The notes under the pieces: generated by a model
Seen by the model: the letters and a program-made list of their open reading frames with translations, nothing else
Databases searched by the model: none
Told to the model about the DNA's origin: nothing
Assembly (NCBI GenBank): GCA_963833655.1
Contig: CAWHYL010000004.1
Coordinates: 434,001-498,000 of the forward strand
Length of the DNA: 64,000 nucleotides
Source of the DNA: 3-1-20CM-4-69-9 sp963833655
GTDB taxonomy: Bacteria; Actinomycetota; Thermoleophilia; Gaiellales; Gaiellaceae
Direction of reading: 5' to 3'
Program-made: the position numbers and the translations under genes
Shown here: positions 33,270 through 41,655 of the stretch, one piece after another
Numbering within the stretch: position 1 is the first letter of the stretch
Layout: every line of letters begins with the position of its first letter

Positions 33270-33410
33270 CTACGCGCGGCGGCGATGCGCTTCGACGTCG
33301 TCGCTCTCGTCCTCCTCGGACTGCTCACGCGGCTCATCGGTGAGCGCCCGCCGGCGGTGCGCCTCGACGTCGTCAGTCTCTTCCTGCTCGATCCGCTCTT
33401 CCTCCGACAT
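33270..33410 (-). CDS. Acidic microprotein with two DDVEAHRRRA repeats
   Basis: 46 residues, real by its perfect AAAGGAGG ribosome site nine bases before the ATG at 33410. Two copies of DDVEAHRRRA (near residues 13-22 and at the very C-terminus) are separated by a Glu-rich spacer. No signal peptide or cysteine. It is head-to-head with the MFS-cNMP gene at 33532. A similar microprotein with EVEAH and DFEGH lies at 36959, also head-to-head with an MFS-cNMP gene. Function unknown; a repeat-bearing precursor peptide or a small regulatory protein are options. Confidence 0.75.
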   Translation of the reverse strand: MSEEERIEQEETDDVEAHRRRALTDEPREQSEEDESDDVEAHRRRA

Positions 33411-33531
33411 GGTCCTGCCTCCTTTTGGGCGGGAGATTCCTACCGCTGACGTCCACAGGACGGGCGACGGCACCCACATCTTCCCTACGGCCGCGATTGA
33501 GCACAACAGGCGGCCGTGGAATGGTTCCCCG

Positions 33532-35181
33532 GTGTCCGCCCTGGCGAACCGGCTGGCCGCCGCGCGGCGGGATTTCACCGGCGTCCTGCGGAATCCGGAC
33601 CTCGTGCGGCTCGAGCTGGCGTGGGCGTTCTCGATCGTCTCCACGTGGGCCTACAGCGTCGGGATCGTGGTCTTCGCCTTCGAGCAGGGCGGCGCCACGG
33701 CGGTGGGAGTCGTGGGCCTCCTGCGCTGGGTGGCGGCGGGTGTCGTCTCGCCGTTCGCGGCGCTGCTCACCGACCGGTACGAGCGCCGTGCGGTCATGGT
33801 GGCGTCCGATCTGCTTCGCGCGGCGCTGATCGCAGGCGCGGCCGTCGCGGTGCTGGCGGACGCCGCTGCGTACGTCGTCTACCTGTTCGCGACGTTCGTC
33901 AGCATCGCCAACACGCCCTTCCGGCCGGCCGAGGCTGCGCTCACCCCGCAGCTCGCACGCACGCCGGCGGAGCTCGGCGCGGCGAACGTCGTCGCCTCGG
34001 CGATCGAGAGCATCGGGATCTTCGCGGGACCGGCCCTCGGCGGGTTGCTGCTTGCGTGGACGAGCCTGTCGACGACCTTCTTCGTCACTGCCGGCGGCGT
34101 TGCGGTCTCGGCCGTCCTCATCGTCGGCATCCGCCGCGCGAGCGAGCCGGAGGGCGAGGAGGAGAGCGCGGGCGAGGTTCGCCATGAGCTGCTGGAAGGG
34201 TTCCGCGCGATCTTCGCGCGCCGCAGCGTCGCGCTGCTCGTCGGGTTGTTCGCGGCCCAGACGTTCGTCGACGGGATGCTCAGTGTCCTGATCGCCGTGG
34301 TCGCCTTCGACTACCTCTCCGGCGGGGCGTCGACGGTCGGCTGGCTCAACGCGGCATCCGGCATCGGCGGGCTGCTGGGCGCCGGGCTCGCGGGCGTGCT
34401 CGTCGGCCGCGGCCGGCTCGCCGGCGACTTCGGCCTCGGCGTGCTCCTGTTCGGATTGCCGCTCGCGCTGCTGGCGACATGGCAGAACGAGGCGCTGGCG
34501 CTCGTCCTCCTGGCCGGCGTGGGCATCGGCAACACGCTCGCCGACGTCTCCGGCATGACCTTGCTCCAGCGTGTGACTCCGGACGCCGTCGTCGGCCGCG
34601 TCTTCGGCGTGCTCGAGTCGGTCTTGCTGCTGACGGTCGCGCTGGGCGCTGTCGCGGCGCCGGTGCTCGTCTCCGCGTTCGGCACGCGCGCAGCGCTGCT
34701 CATCGCCGGCCTGCTGCTGCCGGCGCTCGTCGTGCCGACCGGCGGCGCGCTCCGGCGCCTCGACGCCGAGGCTCGCCTTCCCCGCGGGGAGCTGGAGCTG
34801 CTCGCTCGCGTCCCGTTCCTGCGCTCGCTCCCCGAGCCGGCACTCGAGCGGCTCGCGCGCGCGGCGGAACACGACGCCGCGCAAGCGGGGGAGACTGTCG
34901 TGCGGCAGCACGAACCCGGGGAGCTCTTCTACGTCGTCGCCTCCGGCGAGCTCGAGGTTTCCGTCGACGGGACGCTCATCCGCAGGCTCTACGACGGTGA
35001 CTACTTCGGCGAGATCGCGCTGTTGCGCGACGTGCCGCGCACGGCGACCGTTCGCGCAAGGCGCGACTCCGAGCTGCTTGCCGTTGGGCGGGAGGCTTTT
35101 CTCAACGCCGTCAACGGCTACGCGCCGAGCCTCTCGTCGGCCGAGGCGGTCGTCGGGCTGCGCCTCGGAACCCGCGCTTAG
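33532..35181 (+). CDS. MFS transporter fused to a C-terminal cyclic-nucleotide-binding domain (copy 1)
   Basis: 549 residues. Residues about 25-405 are a 12-helix major facilitator domain with LLRWVAAGVVSPFAALLTDRYERR (the loop 2-3 motif) and PFRPAEAALTPQLARTPAELGAAN, typical of the macrolide-exporter-like MFS branch. Residues about 425-540 are a cNMP-binding/Crp-type sensor domain (EPGELFYVVASGELEVSVDG, GDYFGEIALLRDVPRTATVRA with the phosphate-binding loop). It is probably an exporter gated by a cyclic nucleotide. GTG at 33532 is the first start before the first helix. Convergent with copy 2, overlapping by four bases. Confidence 0.9.
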   Translation: MSALANRLAAARRDFTGVLRNPDLVRLELAWAFSIVSTWAYSVGIVVFAFEQGGATAVGVVGLLRWVAAGVVSPFAALLTDRYERRAVMVASDLLRAALIAGAAVAVLADAAAYVVYLFATFVSIANTPFRPAEAALTPQLARTPAELGAANVVASAIESIGIFAGPALGGLLLAWTSLSTTFFVTAGGVAVSAVLIVGIRRASEPEGEEESAGEVRHELLEGFRAIFARRSVALLVGLFAAQTFVDGMLSVLIAVVAFDYLSGGASTVGWLNAASGIGGLLGAGLAGVLVGRGRLAGDFGLGVLLFGLPLALLATWQNEALALVLLAGVGIGNTLADVSGMTLLQRVTPDAVVGRVFGVLESVLLLTVALGAVAAPVLVSAFGTRAALLIAGLLLPALVVPTGGALRRLDAEARLPRGELELLARVPFLRSLPEPALERLARAAEHDAAQAGETVVRQHEPGELFYVVASGELEVSVDGTLIRRLYDGDYFGEIALLRDVPRTATVRARRDSELLAVGREAFLNAVNGYAPSLSSAEAVVGLRLGTRA

Positions 35182-36845
35182 ACGCTTGCGATGTCCTGCC
35201 GGAACGTGCCGAGGCGCGCCGCGGCAATGGCGTGGGCCGCGGCGGCGCTCTCAGGGTGTCCGGTCACGGCGGCGAGGAACTCGTCTCGGGTGATGGCAAG
35301 CAGCTCGACCTCAGACGTCGCGGTCACCGTCGCCGTTCGCGGCACGTCGCGGAGCAGCGCGATCTCGCCGAAACCCTCGCCGGCGTGCAGCGTCTGCAAG
35401 GGCCGCCCGTCGGCGGCGACGTCGACCTCGCCGTCGGCGATCACGTAGAAGGCGTCGCCGGGCTCGCCTTGCGTGACGATCTGCCGCCCGGCGGGCAGTT
35501 CGAGGGTCGTCGCGTCGCGGGCGAGCTGGTCGACGATCGCAACGGGCAGCGGAGTGAAGATCGGGACCGCGCGCAGCAGCGCGACGTGCGCCGGCTCCAG
35601 TGCCGTCTCGTCGTCGAGCCGCCGGAAGCGCGGGAACGCGAGTGCGGAGGCGGCGACGACGGGCAGGCCTACGGCAACGAGCGTCCAGCGGTCGCCGATC
35701 GCGTTGATGAGCGCGGGGACGGCGATCGCTCCGAGGCCGAGTGTCCCGACGAACACGCTCTGGGTTACGCCCATCACGCGGGTGAGCACCGCATCGGGGG
35801 TGCTGCGCTGCAGAAGCGTCACCCCGGCGACGTCGACGATCGTCGTGCCGAGCCCCACGACGGCTAGGAGGACGACGGCCGACGCCGTGTACGGGAGCAG
35901 GCCGAGGGCCGCGACGGGGAGGCCGACGAGGATGAGCCCGACGCCGAACGCCGACGCCAGTCGCGGTCGCGCAACGATCCCGAGCGCGGCGACGCCGCCG
36001 AGCAGGCCGCCGATCCCGATCGCCGACGTGAGGAAGCCGATCCCGCCTTTTCCGAGCCCCAGCGTCTCGAGCGCGAGCACGACGATCAGGACGTTGACGG
36101 CGCCGGCGACGAGCGTCTGCATCCCGTAGAGCGAGATGATCAGCCGCAGGCGCGCGTCCCGCGCGACCGTCCCGAAGCCGGCGAACGCCTCGCTGAGGAA
36201 GCTCTTCGGTGCGGCGCGCGGCAGTGTCGCCCGGTCGACCTTGACGCCCACGAGCAAGAGCGCCGCGGCGAGGAAGGCGACGCCGGTGATCGCGAAAACG
36301 ACCTGCGTCGAGGCGAAAGCGATCAGCACACCCCCGATGGCGGGGCCTGCGAAGATCCCGACGCTCTCGATCGTCGTGAGGACGAGATTCGACGCGGTCA
36401 GCTCCTCCGGCGTGCGGGAGAGCAGCGGCAGCAGCGCCGACTGCGTCGGCCGGAAGACCGACTGCAGCAGTCCCATCACGCTTGCGAGCCCGTAGACGAC
36501 GCCGGCGGGGGCGGCGAGAGCCGCGGCGGCCGCAGCCGCGACGATCGTGACGCTCCGTGCGACGTTGATCGACACGACCACTCGCTCGCGCCGGTAGCGG
36601 TCGCCGAGGACAGCCCCGAACGGCGCCGCCACGACCGACGGGAGGACCCGGAGCAGCCCGACGAGGCCGACGGCGGCGGCGCCGCCACGCTCGTATGCGT
36701 AGAGCCCGAGGGTGACGACGTAGATCCAGTAGGCGCAGACCGTGCCGGCCCACGAGAGCTCGACCAGGCGCAGGTTCCGGTTGTGGAAGACGGCCGAGAA
36801 CGCGTGGCCGGCCTCGCGGAAGTGGTCACGGAAGGCCCGCCGCAT
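35178..36845 (-). CDS. MFS transporter fused to a C-terminal cyclic-nucleotide-binding domain (copy 2)
   Basis: 555 residues, same architecture as copy 1 and clearly paralogous: VFRPTQSALLPLLSRTPEELTASN in the MFS part, and a C-terminal cNMP domain with EPGDAFYVIADGEVDVAADG and GEGFGEIALLRDVPRTATVTA. I start at ATG 36845 because TACGAT stands seven bases upstream (leaderless-type); an ATG at 36872 would add nine residues. Its stop overlaps copy 1's stop, giving a mirror-image pair. Confidence 0.9.
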   Translation of the reverse strand: MRRAFRDHFREAGHAFSAVFHNRNLRLVELSWAGTVCAYWIYVVTLGLYAYERGGAAAVGLVGLLRVLPSVVAAPFGAVLGDRYRRERVVVSINVARSVTIVAAAAAAALAAPAGVVYGLASVMGLLQSVFRPTQSALLPLLSRTPEELTASNLVLTTIESVGIFAGPAIGGVLIAFASTQVVFAITGVAFLAAALLLVGVKVDRATLPRAAPKSFLSEAFAGFGTVARDARLRLIISLYGMQTLVAGAVNVLIVVLALETLGLGKGGIGFLTSAIGIGGLLGGVAALGIVARPRLASAFGVGLILVGLPVAALGLLPYTASAVVLLAVVGLGTTIVDVAGVTLLQRSTPDAVLTRVMGVTQSVFVGTLGLGAIAVPALINAIGDRWTLVAVGLPVVAASALAFPRFRRLDDETALEPAHVALLRAVPIFTPLPVAIVDQLARDATTLELPAGRQIVTQGEPGDAFYVIADGEVDVAADGRPLQTLHAGEGFGEIALLRDVPRTATVTATSEVELLAITRDEFLAAVTGHPESAAAAHAIAAARLGTFRQDIASV

Positions 36846-36852
36846 CGGCGCG

Positions 36853-36858
36853 ATCGTA
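36853..36858 (-). promoter_or_regulatory. -10 element (TACGAT) of MFS-cNMP copy 2
   Basis: TACGAT on the minus strand ends seven bases before the ATG at 36845. Confidence 0.45.
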
Positions 36859-36958
36859 CGACGCTTTGTCATTTTCGTCGCAGGGAGGGAAGATATGAGG
36901 CGTCTCGCCTGTCTTGTGGAGGAACGCCGGAGTGAGCCGGCGGCTGAAAGGAGGAGCT

Positions 36959-37168
36959 GTGGAGGAGAAGAAGGAGCCAACGACGTCGAACGACGAAGTC
37001 GAAGCGCACGGCTTGGCGGAGCGGACACCAGCCGAGCGGCCCGCCGAGGACCTGCAGAGGGACGACGAGCCCGACTTCGAGGGCCACGCGTTGCTCGAGC
37101 GGTCGCCAACCGAGAGCCCGACCGAAAGCCCCGTTGAGCGCGCTCCCGTCGAGCGCCCGATGGACTAG
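36959..37168 (+). CDS. Acidic microprotein with EVEAH and DFEGH repeats
   Basis: 69 residues from GTG at 36959, four bases after an AAAGGAGG ribosome site. It carries NDEVEAHGLAER and EPDFEGHALLER, two versions of an acidic-VE/FE-A/G-H motif, then Pro/Glu/Arg repeats (SPTESPTESPVERAPVERP). No signal peptide. It is the counterpart of the 46-residue microprotein at 33270 and is likewise head-to-head with an MFS-cNMP gene. Function unknown. Confidence 0.7.
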   Translation: MEEKKEPTTSNDEVEAHGLAERTPAERPAEDLQRDDEPDFEGHALLERSPTESPTESPVERAPVERPMD

Positions 37169-37189
37169 GGAGAGAGCTTTCTAGCTGGC

Positions 37190-37215
37190 GTCGGGGCGGC
37201 TTCGGCCGCCCCGAC
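37190..37215. terminator. Bidirectional hairpin between convergent genes
   Basis: A perfect 11-bp stem GTCGGGGCGGC/GCCGCCCCGAC with a TTCG tetraloop lies between the microprotein stop and the carboxypeptidase stop. It has no T-tract on the plus side. Confidence 0.65.
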
Positions 37216-38174
37216 TACGTTCCGAGTCCGTCGAGCGCCGGCTCGTCGATAGTCAGCGTGCGCGCGTCCGCATCGACCGTCGCTCCGACGCCGAGCGGGA
37301 TCGTGACCAGGTGCTTGCCGTGGCCGAGCGGCAGGTTGTGCAGGATCGGCACGCCGAGCGGCTCGAGATGGTGCTCGAAGACGTCCTCCATCGACCGGCT
37401 CCGCAACCACGGGTCGAGCTGGTCGGAGTGGTCGGACTTGTACATCTCCCCGATCACGACGCCCTTGACGCGCTCGAGCTTCCCGGCGTTCCTGAGCTGC
37501 GTCAGCATCCCGTCGACGTGCCACGGCGGCGCGTGCACGTCCTCGAAGAAGAGGATCGCGCCGTCGAGCTCGAGCTCCCACGGCGTTCCGAGCGTCTCGC
37601 GGAGCAGCCAGAGGCATCCGCCGACGAGCGGCGCGCTCGCGCGGCCGGAGCCGAGTCTGCCGATGTACGGGTCGTCGGGCCGCGCCGGGACCTCGCCGAG
37701 TGGCTCCGTCGCGGTCATCGCCCGCAGGAAGCGCTCCTTGTCCCACTCTTCGCGCTTCGGCGCGCCCATGCTCGTGAGCCCCAGGCCGTAGAACGTGATG
37801 AGACCCGTGCGCTGGCGGATCGCCACATGTAACGCAGTGACGTCGGAGTAGCCGACGAACGGCTTCGGGCTCGCCGCGATCACGTCGTAGTCGAGCAGCG
37901 GCACGACCTGCGACGCTCCGTAGCCGCCGCGCAGCATCTGCACGACGTCGACGTCGTCGTCGGCGAACAGCGCGGTGACGTCGTCGGCGCGGGCCTGTGC
38001 ATCGCCGGCGACGAAGTCGTCGCGCTCGTACACGTGCGGCGCGAGCTTGACGTGGTAGCCGTGCTCCTCGTACCAGCGAACGCCCCGGTCGATCTCCGAC
38101 CGGTTCTCGAACGGGCTCGAAGCGGCCGCAACGCCGATCGTCCCGCCGTCGGGTAGGGGGGATGCCTTGATCAC
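37215..38174 (-). CDS. LD-carboxypeptidase family (S66) protein
   Basis: 319 residues. GTIGVAAASSPFENRSEIDRGVRWYEEHGY is the N-terminal nucleophile-domain opening of S66. MLRGGYGASQVVPLLDYD and FVGYSDVTAL (catalytic Ser) and later FFEDVHAPPW (Glu) and LGHGKHLVTIPLG (His) complete the Ser-His-Glu set. LdcA-type enzymes trim tetrapeptides during peptidoglycan recycling; microcin-resistance (MccF) relatives also occur, and the two cannot be separated by eye. GTG at 38174 has AGGAGC five bases upstream. Confidence 0.92.
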   Translation of the reverse strand: MIKASPLPDGGTIGVAAASSPFENRSEIDRGVRWYEEHGYHVKLAPHVYERDDFVAGDAQARADDVTALFADDDVDVVQMLRGGYGASQVVPLLDYDVIAASPKPFVGYSDVTALHVAIRQRTGLITFYGLGLTSMGAPKREEWDKERFLRAMTATEPLGEVPARPDDPYIGRLGSGRASAPLVGGCLWLLRETLGTPWELELDGAILFFEDVHAPPWHVDGMLTQLRNAGKLERVKGVVIGEMYKSDHSDQLDPWLRSRSMEDVFEHHLEPLGVPILHNLPLGHGKHLVTIPLGVGATVDADARTLTIDEPALDGLGT

Positions 38175-38235
38175 GAGCGCGCTCCTGAAGACACGAAAGT
38201 AGGCCGGAGGTTAGTGGGAACGTAGCCGCACTGAC

Positions 38236-38396
38236 CGCAGGCCGGACTGATGCGGCGCGAGCACGCGAAGCATGGTCGCGCCGCACGGAAGGGACCGCAT
38301 GCTCACCGACAAAGGAGTGCGCGGGCTATGCCCGCGCACGTTCCGCGCTAAGCGGCGTCGCCTTCGTGAGGCGAAAGCGCAGCTTTCGCCTCACGA
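38236..38396 (-). repeat. Dispersed multi-hairpin repeat, copy C (inverted orientation)
   Basis: Read on the minus strand: a GTGAGGCGAAAGC/GCTTTCGCCTCAC hairpin that begins in the stop region of the aldehyde dehydrogenase, then hairpin GTGCGCGGGC-ATA-GCCCGCGCAC (38317-38339), GGTCCCTTCCGTGCGGCGCG, and GCGGCGCGACCA/TGCTCGCGCCGC. The GGGGTCTGACCCC module is absent. The GT/AC ends of the second stem are compensatory relative to copies A and B. Confidence 0.75.
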
Positions 38397-39827
38397 GATC
38401 TTCGCCATGACGTGCTTGAGCTGCGTGTAGTCCTCGAGGGAGTAGGAGGAGAGGTCCTTGCCGTAGCCGGACTGCTTGTAGCCGCCGTGCGGCATCTCAC
38501 TGACCAGCGGGATGTGGTCGTTGATCCACACAGTGCCGAACTGCAGCTTGCGCGACGCGTTCAGGGCGCGCCCGATGTCGCGTGTCCAGACGGAGGCCGC
38601 GAGGCCGTACTCGACGTCGTTCGCCCACTCGATCGCCTGGTCGTCATCCTCGAACTTCTGCACCGTCACGACGGGGCCGAACACCTCGCGCTGGATGATC
38701 TCGTCGTGCTGGCCGACGTCAGTGATGACCGTCGGCTTGACGAAGAAGCCGCGGCTCCCGTTGGTGTCGCCGCCGGTGAGGACGCTCGCGCCCTTGGCGC
38801 GGTCGAGAAACCCGAGCACGCGGTCCTGCTGCGCCTTGGAGATCACCGGGCCCATCTCGATCTCGTCGCCCTCGGCCGGATCCCCGACATGCAGGGACTC
38901 GACGGCCGGCACGAGCTCGTCGAGGAGCTTCGAGTAGATCTTCGGCCCGGCGACCACGCGTGATGCCGCGGTGCAGTCCTGGCCGGAGTTCCAGTAACCG
39001 CCGATCTTGATCCCCTCCGCGACGGCGGCCGGGTCGGCGTCGTCGAAGACGAGCACCGGTGCCTTGCCGCCGAGCTCGAGGTGGACGCGCTTCAGGTTGT
39101 CCGCGGCGGTGCGCGCGATGATCTTGCCGGTCTCGACGTCGCCGGTCAGCGAGACGAGCCGCACCTCCGGATGCTTCACGATCGCCTCGCCCGCGGGAAC
39201 GCCGTCGCCTGTGATCACGTTGAGGACGCCGGCCGGCAGCACGTCCGCGGCGAGCTGCGCGAACCGAAGCGCCGTCAGCGGCGTCTGCTCCGACGGCTTC
39301 AGCACCTGGACGTTGCCCGCGGCGAGGGCCGGCGCCATCTTCCAGACGGCCATCATCAGCGGGTAGTTCCACGGCGCGATTCCGCCGACGACGCCGATCG
39401 GCTCGCGGCGGAGCCACGAGGTGTACCCCTTCATGTACTCGCCGGCCGACTTCCCCTCGAGCACGCGGGCCGCGCCGGCGAAGAACCGGAAGTTGTCGGC
39501 GCAAACGGGCATCTCGTCGCGCGCATACGAGAGCGGCTTCCCGACGTTGCGGGACTCGATCTCGGCGAGCTCCTCGGTGTGCTCGTCGATGAGGTCGGCA
39601 ACCTTCAGCAGCACCTCCGCGCGCTCGCCCGGCGTTGTCTCGCGCCACTCGACGAGCGCCTTCTTCGCCGCCTGGACGGCGCGGTCGACGTCGTCGGCGG
39701 TCGCGTTGGGAACCTCGGCGATGACCTCTCCCGTCGCCGGGTTGAGGACCTCCATCGTGTCGCCGCCGGTGGAATCGACCCACTCGCCGCCGATGAAGTT
39801 CTGGTGCTCGGACACGGTGGTGCTCAC
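38391..39827 (-). CDS. Aminobutyraldehyde/betaine-aldehyde dehydrogenase
   Basis: 478 residues. Catalytic Asn154 (APWNYP), Glu251 (LELGGK) and Cys285 (GQDC) are present. The segment YWNSGQDCTAASR and the C-terminal SGYGKDLSSYSLEDYTQLKHVM are characteristic of gamma-aminobutyraldehyde dehydrogenases (PatD group). It would oxidise 4-aminobutyraldehyde from putrescine to GABA. GTG at 39827 follows AAGGAGGTAAGTC, which overlaps the potC stop. Last gene of the minus-strand polyamine operon. Confidence 0.92.
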   Translation of the reverse strand: MSTTVSEHQNFIGGEWVDSTGGDTMEVLNPATGEVIAEVPNATADDVDRAVQAAKKALVEWRETTPGERAEVLLKVADLIDEHTEELAEIESRNVGKPLSYARDEMPVCADNFRFFAGAARVLEGKSAGEYMKGYTSWLRREPIGVVGGIAPWNYPLMMAVWKMAPALAAGNVQVLKPSEQTPLTALRFAQLAADVLPAGVLNVITGDGVPAGEAIVKHPEVRLVSLTGDVETGKIIARTAADNLKRVHLELGGKAPVLVFDDADPAAVAEGIKIGGYWNSGQDCTAASRVVAGPKIYSKLLDELVPAVESLHVGDPAEGDEIEMGPVISKAQQDRVLGFLDRAKGASVLTGGDTNGSRGFFVKPTVITDVGQHDEIIQREVFGPVVTVQKFEDDDQAIEWANDVEYGLAASVWTRDIGRALNASRKLQFGTVWINDHIPLVSEMPHGGYKQSGYGKDLSSYSLEDYTQLKHVMAKIS

Positions 39828-39830
39828 GAC

Positions 39831-40637
39831 TTACCTCCTTCTGAGGATTCCGGTGTCGCGCGTCAGGCGCGCGGCGATTGCCACGGGAATCACGGTCATG
39901 ACTATCACGAAAAAGACGACAACGTTGACCTGCGGGAGCTGCTGACCGAGACGCAGGTTGCCAAGGATCCAGATCGGCAGTGTGTTCTGCGCCCCGGCGG
40001 TGAAAGTCGTCACGATCACCTCGTCGAACGACAAGGCGAACGCGAGCAGCGCACCCGCGACGAGCGCGGTCGACACGACCGGCAGTGTCACGAAGCGGAA
40101 GGTCTGCCAGCCGTCGGCGCCGAGGTCCATCGACGCCTCCGTCAGCGACGTCTGCGTCCGGCGCAGACGTGCCACCACGTTGTTGTAGACGATCACGATG
40201 CAGAAGGTCGCGTGGCCGATGACGATCGTCAGCAACCCCGGATCGAAGTGGTGCACCGGGTTGTTCGTGAAGAACGAGTTGAGCGCGATGCCCGTGACGA
40301 CGCCCGGCAGCGCGATCGGGAGGACGAGCAGGAACGTGATTGCATCGCGCCCGAAGAACTTGAAGCGGCTGACGACTGCCGCGGCCGCGGTTCCGAGCAC
40401 GACCGCTATCGCCGTGGCGAGCGCGCCCGCCTTCAGCGAGAGCACGAGGGCGTCGCGGGCGTCTTGGTCGTGCCAGGCCGAGCTGAACCATTTCGTGCTG
40501 AACCCGGCAATCGGCCAGCTCTGGATGTTCGAGGAGTTGAAGGCGTAGACGCAGATGAGGACGAGCGGCAGCCAAAGGAACAGCACGACGCCGAGCGCCC
40601 AGACGGTCAACGAGATTCGAGTGGCGCGGGTCTCCAC
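39831..40637 (-). CDS. Polyamine ABC transporter permease (PotC-like, set 1)
   Basis: 268 residues with six hydrophobic segments and the EAA loop LTEASMDLGADGWQTFRFVTLP. The pattern ALPGVVTGIALNSFF and LSFDEVIVTTFTAG is typical of PotC. GTG at 40637 shares one base with the potB stop (TAGTG). Forms the channel with PotB. Confidence 0.92.
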   Translation of the reverse strand: METRATRISLTVWALGVVLFLWLPLVLICVYAFNSSNIQSWPIAGFSTKWFSSAWHDQDARDALVLSLKAGALATAIAVVLGTAAAAVVSRFKFFGRDAITFLLVLPIALPGVVTGIALNSFFTNNPVHHFDPGLLTIVIGHATFCIVIVYNNVVARLRRTQTSLTEASMDLGADGWQTFRFVTLPVVSTALVAGALLAFALSFDEVIVTTFTAGAQNTLPIWILGNLRLGQQLPQVNVVVFFVIVMTVIPVAIAARLTRDTGILRRR

Positions 40638-41566
40638 TACAACGCCTCGAACGCGCCCAAGCGCTTCGCCACGATCAGGTACAGCGCCATGACGGCGAGC
40701 GGAATGGTCGCGTACGCCGCCGCGAACGGCAGGTTGTTCGTGAGCCCGAGCACGTTGCGGTAGATGACGTTCCCGATGAAGTCGACGTTGCCAACGAGAG
40801 ACGGCGTGATGTAGTCGCCGAGCGTTAGCGAGAACGTGAAGATCGAGCCCGCGACGATGCCCGGCAGCGCCAGCGGGACGATGACGCGACGGAAGGTCGT
40901 CCAGTTCCTCGCGCCGAGGTCGCGTGACGCTTCCAGGTACGAGTCGGGGATGCGCTCGAGCGCGGCGTAGATCGGCAGGATCATGAACGGCAGCCAGATG
41001 TACGAGAACACCATCCAGATCGCGGTGTTCGTGAACGCCCAACCTTGTGTCGGCAGGCCGAGCTTTCCAAGCGTCCAGTTGAGCGCGCCGTCGTGGTTGA
41101 GGATCAACCGCCAGGCGTAGATCCGCGCGAGATAGCTCGACCAGAGCGGCAGCAGCACGAGCACGAACAGGAGTGTTCGCTGCCGCGGCCCGGCGATGCG
41201 CGCCATGTAGTAGGCGAACGGGAAAGCGATCACCGCGTCAGTCGCCGTCACGGCCGCCGCCATCCAGATCGTGCGCCACGCGATCTGGCGATAAGTCGGG
41301 TCGCTGGCGATCTGGTGGAAGTTCGCCCACGTGAACGTGTGGGTCAGCTTCCCGGTGAACGAGTCGATGCTCCAGAACGCAGAGACGAACAGGACTGCGA
41401 GCGCCGCGAGGTAGAAGACGACCATCCACCCCAGCGGCGGCAGCAGCAGCGCGACGGCGCGGAGCCGCGGCCGTCGCCACAGCGCGGCCGAGAGCTTGCG
41501 GCGCGCGGCCCAACGCCCGCGCGCCGCGTCCAACTTGGGCTGCGGTGGTGCAGCTGTCGTGTTCAC
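40637..41566 (-). CDS. Polyamine ABC transporter permease (PotB-like, set 1)
   Basis: 309 residues from GTG at 41566; ATGs at 41587 and 41608 would add 7 or 14 residues, but they lie inside or at the edge of a perfect 12-bp hairpin (41584-41610), so I prefer the GTG. Six membrane segments and the EAA loop YLEASRDLGARNWTTFRRVIVP are visible, with LPLWSSYLARIYAW typical of PotB. Confidence 0.9.
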   Translation of the reverse strand: MNTTAAPPQPKLDAARGRWAARRKLSAALWRRPRLRAVALLLPPLGWMVVFYLAALAVLFVSAFWSIDSFTGKLTHTFTWANFHQIASDPTYRQIAWRTIWMAAAVTATDAVIAFPFAYYMARIAGPRQRTLLFVLVLLPLWSSYLARIYAWRLILNHDGALNWTLGKLGLPTQGWAFTNTAIWMVFSYIWLPFMILPIYAALERIPDSYLEASRDLGARNWTTFRRVIVPLALPGIVAGSIFTFSLTLGDYITPSLVGNVDFIGNVIYRNVLGLTNNLPFAAAYATIPLAVMALYLIVAKRLGAFEAL

Positions 41567-41583
41567 CAGATGCTGGGTGAAGC

Positions 41584-41610
41584 GCATGCGCGGGCGAAGC
41601 CCGCGCATGC
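41584..41610. repeat. Perfect 12-bp hairpin upstream of potB
   Basis: GCATGCGCGGGC-GAA-GCCCGCGCATGC in the potD-potB gap resembles the second stem of the dispersed repeats (GCGCGGGC core, three-base loop). It may be a solo stem of that family or an mRNA-processing hairpin tuning PotD above the permeases. Confidence 0.6.
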
Positions 41611-41655
41611 TCTATGCGACGCCGCCAAAGTGGCGCCTTGGATATGCCTGCGCCG

